DNA from: an uncultured SAR116 cluster alpha proteobacterium
Lineage (GTDB): Bacteria > Pseudomonadota > Alphaproteobacteria > Puniceispirillales > Puniceispirillaceae
NCBI GenBank assembly: GCA_902520575.1
Contig: CABYOG010000054.1
Span: 1 to 5,603 of the forward strand
Direction: 5' to 3'
Length of the DNA stretch: 5,603 nucleotides
The position numbers and the translations under genes were made by a program. The notes under the pieces were generated by a model. That model was not told where the DNA came from. It did no database searches and saw nothing but the letters and a program-made list of their open reading frames with translations. Position 1 is the first letter of the stretch; each line of letters opens with the position of its first letter. Shown here piece by piece: positions 2,870 to 5,603 of the stretch.

Positions 2870-5603
2870 GCAAGATTAATACAAATATGGCCGGGGTTAC
2901 GACCCTTTATCATCTTCGGAATAAAGAAGAGGGTATGAACAAAGCACTAGAACGTATCTCATCAGGGTTGCGTTTGAACCATGCTGTTGACGATGCCGCA
3001 GGTGCATCAATTGTCAACCGGATGACATCCCAGATCAAGGGACTGGAAGCTGCTATACGAAATGCAGCTGATGCCATCTCTCTGACGCAAACAGCGGAAG
3101 GTGCAATTGAGGAAGTGACCAGTATTCTTCATAGAATGCGTGAGCTTGCTGTGCAATCAGCTAACGGTGTCTACACAGGACAGGATCGACAGGCTATCCA
3201 GAATGAGGTGGGGGCTCTGCAAGAAGAGTTGCACCGGATTGCTGAAAGTTCGACGTTTAATGGCGTTAAGATGCTCAATGGCTCCTTCTTGGACACCACA
3301 TTCCAAGTTGGTTTCCAGCCAAATGATACAGCAACGTTGTCAATAGAAGATGTAAAGCCTACCGGCCTTGGTGAATACATCCTCAAGACCCATAATACGA
3401 ATGCAGCCAATATGTTGACAGTCGAAAAGACTGCAGCCACAGGAACGACTAGTGGTTTAATGGTTAATGACAGTACTCGTGCTGTGACAGTTGAAGAAGC
3501 CTTTGAGATTACTGTACCTGCAATTGTTCCCGCAAACAGAAGCAATGCTTTTGAATTGTTTGCTGACACTTATACAGGTGGCACTTATTCTTTGAGTGGA
3601 ACAGATGCAGCAGCATTCCAGATTGCTGCAGATGGCGCAATTACCTCAAACACTATGCAGCAATTTATACCTGGTGGTGACAATGAAAGAGTGATCATCA
3701 GAACCTATACACAAGGTGAAAATGTTTTCAATGAGACTATTACGATTACTTTAACTGAAGCTCCATCTGGTTCGCAAACTACAGTCAGAGCTGCATCAAC
3801 AGAGATAGACGTTGAAGATCTTGAAGGTCTCGTTATCAATCCTCTTGGCAACGGTGCCCAGACTGGAGCAACTGCTGGCTCACTTAGTTCTAACCTTGCA
3901 GCATTTGTCAATGCTCAGAGAACACAAAACTCAGCAGATGGTGCTTTTGCTTTATCTGGAAGTGACGCAGGTTTGTTTGCTGTGAACGAAAATACGGGTC
4001 AGATTACCTACACAGGAACAACTAATCTTATTTCTGATAAGAATCTGACACTAACTTTCACGTCAGCGAATGGTGATACTTTTGTGGAAACCATTACGAT
4101 TGACCACGATAGTTCTCATGCGTCTTTTCACGAGACTACTTTGAATGTTCGGGAAGAGGTGAATTCAGGTTCGGCGACACGGCCAACAATAGATGTTTCT
4201 GCTGTTGGTAGCCTGTCCGCTAAATTTAGCACAACTTTCGCCGCCACTGCTAGCGCAACCGTTCAGTTTGATAATGGTACGGCAAATGAGACTGGAGCTG
4301 CCTTATCTGGCACAACTCTTACGCTTGGTGTTGGTGCAGCTGCAGGCTCACCATCAACCCAGTTAAATATCGGGGATTTTGTACAATATAAAATTCAAAT
4401 TCTAGATGCAAGTTCAAATGTTGTGCACACGGAGGACGTTAGCTTCACTGTTGGTGTGAACCCGGCAAGTGGAGGCAACACCATAACGAGACTCGCAGAT
4501 AATGGAGCAGGTACGCAAACTGTAGCAAACTCTGCTGGTATAGCAACGCCGTCAGCACCGAGTCCTGACCCGCAAAATACACCTGCAAGTAACACTCCAA
4601 CTGATGGAACAAACAACCAAATCAACAACGCAGTAACCGTGACAGAGGGCGCCCGTGGCATCATTGCTACGACAGCACAAAGCTCTAATCTTCAGTCAGT
4701 TGTTGCTGCTAATCCTGGTGGTGCATTCACCTTGGCTGGTTCTGATGCCGCCCTATTTAACGTGAATACCACAACCGGTGAAATTAAATCCAAAAGCTTC
4801 CTGGACTTCGAAAATCCTGGAGATGCGGGCGCAGATAACGTCTATAATATAACATTGGTTTACACCAAAGATGCTGTTAAACATTCTGAATTGTTTGCTA
4901 TCACTGTAACGAATGACACTGCAGACGATTCAGTTACAGACTCTGCTGGCCGTCCACGCTTGGGAACCGATAGAACAACTGCATCTAGCCTTATTAACGA
5001 AGAAGAAGATCTAACAATTTTTGGCAACGTTGGCACCAAGGTTATTGACGTCAATGGTGGTTCAACAGCTTATGAAATAGTTCAGGCAATTAATGCAGCG
5101 CAAGGTGAAACAGGTGTTTATGCAGCAGCACAGACACGAGTCAATCTTGACTTCCCAGCTCAGGATCAGGCGTTTTCTGATACAGTAACCTTCTCTATTT
5201 TAGGCAAAAATGAGGAAGCGATTACAGTTTCAGCTACAGTTGATTTTGGGATTATTGATGGGCGAGATGCAAATGTGCGTGATTTAGCTGATGCGATTAA
5301 CTCATCATCTGGTAAGACAGGTATTACTGCAAAAGTTTCGCCTAGAGGTGATATGATACATATGTTCTCCAATGAGGGTTATGATATTGTTGTTGAGAAC
5401 TTTACGATGTCAGTACTTGACATTCCGATGAATGTATCACCAACAAATGATAAGTTGGAGAGCATTGGGACTGTGCAGCAGTTGAGAAAAGGGACAGGAA
5501 ATAACGATACTTTCCGTTCAACAGGACAGATTACCTTCCATTCACCGTATATTTTCTCGGTTGATGTCGGCAAGACAGGGATTGATGGTGGCGGTCTGTT
5601 CCA
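2866..5603 (+). CDS. Giant flagellin with cadherin-like repeats, 3' end outside window
   Basis: This is the major filament protein. The frame is open for 912 codons and has no stop before the window end. Residues 1-150 are the D0/D1 flagellin N-terminus: KALERISSGLRLNHAVDDAA (26-45), NRMTSQIKGLEAAIRNAADA (51-70), SLTQTAEGAIEEVTSILHRM (72-91), RELAVQSANG (92-101) and FNGVKMLNGSF (131-141). After FQVGFQPND (146-154) comes a very large variable region. It holds cadherin-like repeats near 232-298, 339-413 and 589-684, a beta-rich segment about 440-531, a P/T/S/N linker 561-588, and flagellin-IN-like units 716-846. The C-terminal D1/D0 is not reached, so the full length should exceed about 1,000 residues against about 500 for Salmonella FliC. 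No cysteine or tryptophan is seen. The ATG at 2866 is fixed by the family N-terminus, although its Shine-Dalgarno is weak. The gene lies downstream of two sigma-54 promoters, after flgKL. The flagellin call is firm; the paralogue name is not assignable. Confidence 0.95.
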   Translation, partial: MSKINTNMAGVTTLYHLRNKEEGMNKALERISSGLRLNHAVDDAAGASIVNRMTSQIKGLEAAIRNAADAISLTQTAEGAIEEVTSILHRMRELAVQSANGVYTGQDRQAIQNEVGALQEELHRIAESSTFNGVKMLNGSFLDTTFQVGFQPNDTATLSIEDVKPTGLGEYILKTHNTNAANMLTVEKTAATGTTSGLMVNDSTRAVTVEEAFEITVPAIVPANRSNAFELFADTYTGGTYSLSGTDAAAFQIAADGAITSNTMQQFIPGGDNERVIIRTYTQGENVFNETITITLTEAPSGSQTTVRAASTEIDVEDLEGLVINPLGNGAQTGATAGSLSSNLAAFVNAQRTQNSADGAFALSGSDAGLFAVNENTGQITYTGTTNLISDKNLTLTFTSANGDTFVETITIDHDSSHASFHETTLNVREEVNSGSATRPTIDVSAVGSLSAKFSTTFAATASATVQFDNGTANETGAALSGTTLTLGVGAAAGSPSTQLNIGDFVQYKIQILDASSNVVHTEDVSFTVGVNPASGGNTITRLADNGAGTQTVANSAGIATPSAPSPDPQNTPASNTPTDGTNNQINNAVTVTEGARGIIATTAQSSNLQSVVAANPGGAFTLAGSDAALFNVNTTTGEIKSKSFLDFENPGDAGADNVYNITLVYTKDAVKHSELFAITVTNDTADDSVTDSAGRPRLGTDRTTASSLINEEEDLTIFGNVGTKVIDVNGGSTAYEIVQAINAAQGETGVYAAAQTRVNLDFPAQDQAFSDTVTFSILGKNEEAITVSATVDFGIIDGRDANVRDLADAINSSSGKTGITAKVSPRGDMIHMFSNEGYDIVVENFTMSVLDIPMNVSPTNDKLESIGTVQQLRKGTGNNDTFRSTGQITFHSPYIFSVDVGKTGIDGGGLF
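3559..3759 (+). other. Cadherin-like repeat 1 in flagellin
   Basis: Residues about 232-298. The core is YSLSGTDAAAFQIAADGAIT (241-260), which fits the pattern F/Y-x-L-x-G-x-D-A-x-x-F-x-(x)-x-x-x-G-x-I of bacterial cadherin-like domains. It closes with the strand ETITITLTE (290-298). It is the most diverged of the three copies: the D-F-E-N-P calcium-type motif is replaced by a degenerate QFIPGGDNE. Confidence 0.6.
3880..4104 (+). other. Cadherin-like repeat 2 in flagellin
   Basis: Residues about 339-413. SSNLAAF (341-347) leads into FALSGSDAGLFAVNENTGQI (361-380) and the closing strand ETITID (408-413). The lead-in SSNL and the core correspond in order to those of repeat 3, showing internal duplication of one module. 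The DFENP-type motif is absent here, so calcium binding is doubtful. Confidence 0.65.
4546..4629 (+). other. Pro/Thr/Ser/Asn-rich linker in flagellin
   Basis: Residues about 561-588 are dominated by P, T, S, N and D (for example TPSAPSPDPQNTPASNTP), with no predicted regular structure. The stretch separates the beta-rich segment from repeat 3. It is a likely flexible, surface-exposed hinge, and its hydroxyl-rich content would suit O-glycosylation. That last point is inference only. Confidence 0.6.
4630..4917 (+). other. Cadherin-like repeat 3 in flagellin (best conserved)
   Basis: Residues about 589-684. It starts VTVTEGARG, then SSNL (606-609), FTLAGSDAALFNVNTTTGEI (621-640), LDFENPGDAGADNVYNITL (646-664) and FAITVTND (677-684). 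This is the classical bacterial cadherin-like order, including the acidic DFENP..D....DNVYN segment that in related domains contributes to calcium coordination. Such domains usually occur in large surface adhesins. Assignment is from motif recognition, without a profile search. Confidence 0.75.
5011..5403 (+). other. Two flagellin-IN-like units in flagellin
   Basis: Residues about 716-763 (GNVGTKVIDVNGGSTAYEIV, AINAAQGETGVYAAAQT) form one unit. Residues about 774-846 (VTFSILGKN, LADAINSSSGKTGITAKV, YDIVVENF) form the second. Both show the IN-motif order: strand, A-I-N, T-G-V/I-x-A, strand. The second aligns without gaps to the FlgL insert. These are expected to form an outer domain close to the return strand into D1. 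Confidence 0.7.

Noticed and set aside
3140..3346. 68-codon + strand frame overlapping the flagellin D1 region
   Set aside because: It is out of frame with highly conserved flagellin sequence and has no start signals. It is a shadow frame.
3171..3569. 132-codon open frame on the - strand inside the flagellin gene
   Set aside because: It lies fully antisense to an unmistakable flagellin frame, has no promoter or ribosome binding site I can see, and the product has no recognisable family. Other antisense frames in flgK, flgL and the flagellin were discarded on the same grounds.
1..5603. Mobile elements, CRISPR arrays, tRNA or rRNA genes
   Set aside because: No transposase, terminal repeats, regularly spaced repeats or RNA gene signatures were seen. 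The repeats present are diverged protein modules and the promoter duplication.

Overview
The window is a late flagellar gene cluster on the + strand, in the order flgK (3' part) – flgL – about 420 bp of regulatory DNA – a very large flagellin gene that runs off the right edge. Base composition is moderately AT-rich. FlgK, FlgL and the flagellin N-terminus look proteobacterial. The FlgL start and the style of the flagellin N-terminus remind me of marine Alphaproteobacteria (SAR116-like or Rhodobacterales-like), but this is an impression from memory, not a search result. Use of sigma-54 promoters for a flagellin is known in Caulobacter and in polar-flagellate gammaproteobacteria, so the class is not settled by the sequence alone.

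Bases 1-1145 hold the C-terminal 380 residues of the hook-filament junction protein FlgK. FlgL, the second junction protein, follows after 11 nt with a strong Shine-Dalgarno, so the two form an operon. FlgL is longer than the E. coli form because it carries a flagellin-IN type module, and a related module recurs in the flagellin downstream. An intrinsic terminator (2476-2501) closes the operon.

The 2444-2865 interval is the most information-dense part. It holds a second hairpin followed by a T-run (2585-2618), then two near-consensus sigma-54 promoters (2622-2638 and 2809-2825) with identical GG-N10-GC spacing. Each is followed by a related leader with GTGTC at the same offset, an ATTGTGGA block, and an ATG 41 or 42 nt after the -12 C. 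This is a diverged tandem duplication of a promoter-leader-start unit. The upstream copy drives a 63-codon reading frame with a good ribosome binding site. Its stop overlaps the flagellin start as ATGA, and it contains a CCCGGG-rich dyad that may be an enhancer site.

From 2866 to the window end is an open flagellin frame: 912 codons with the C-terminal D1/D0 still missing, so the complete protein should exceed about 1,000 residues. It has a conventional D0/D1 N-terminus. This is followed by three divergent cadherin-like repeats, a putative beta-sandwich, a P/T/N/S-rich linker and two flagellin-IN-like units. It is a 'giant flagellin' with adhesin-like surface domains. FlgK and FlgL join hook to filament, and this flagellin would build a thick, decorated filament under late sigma-54 control.
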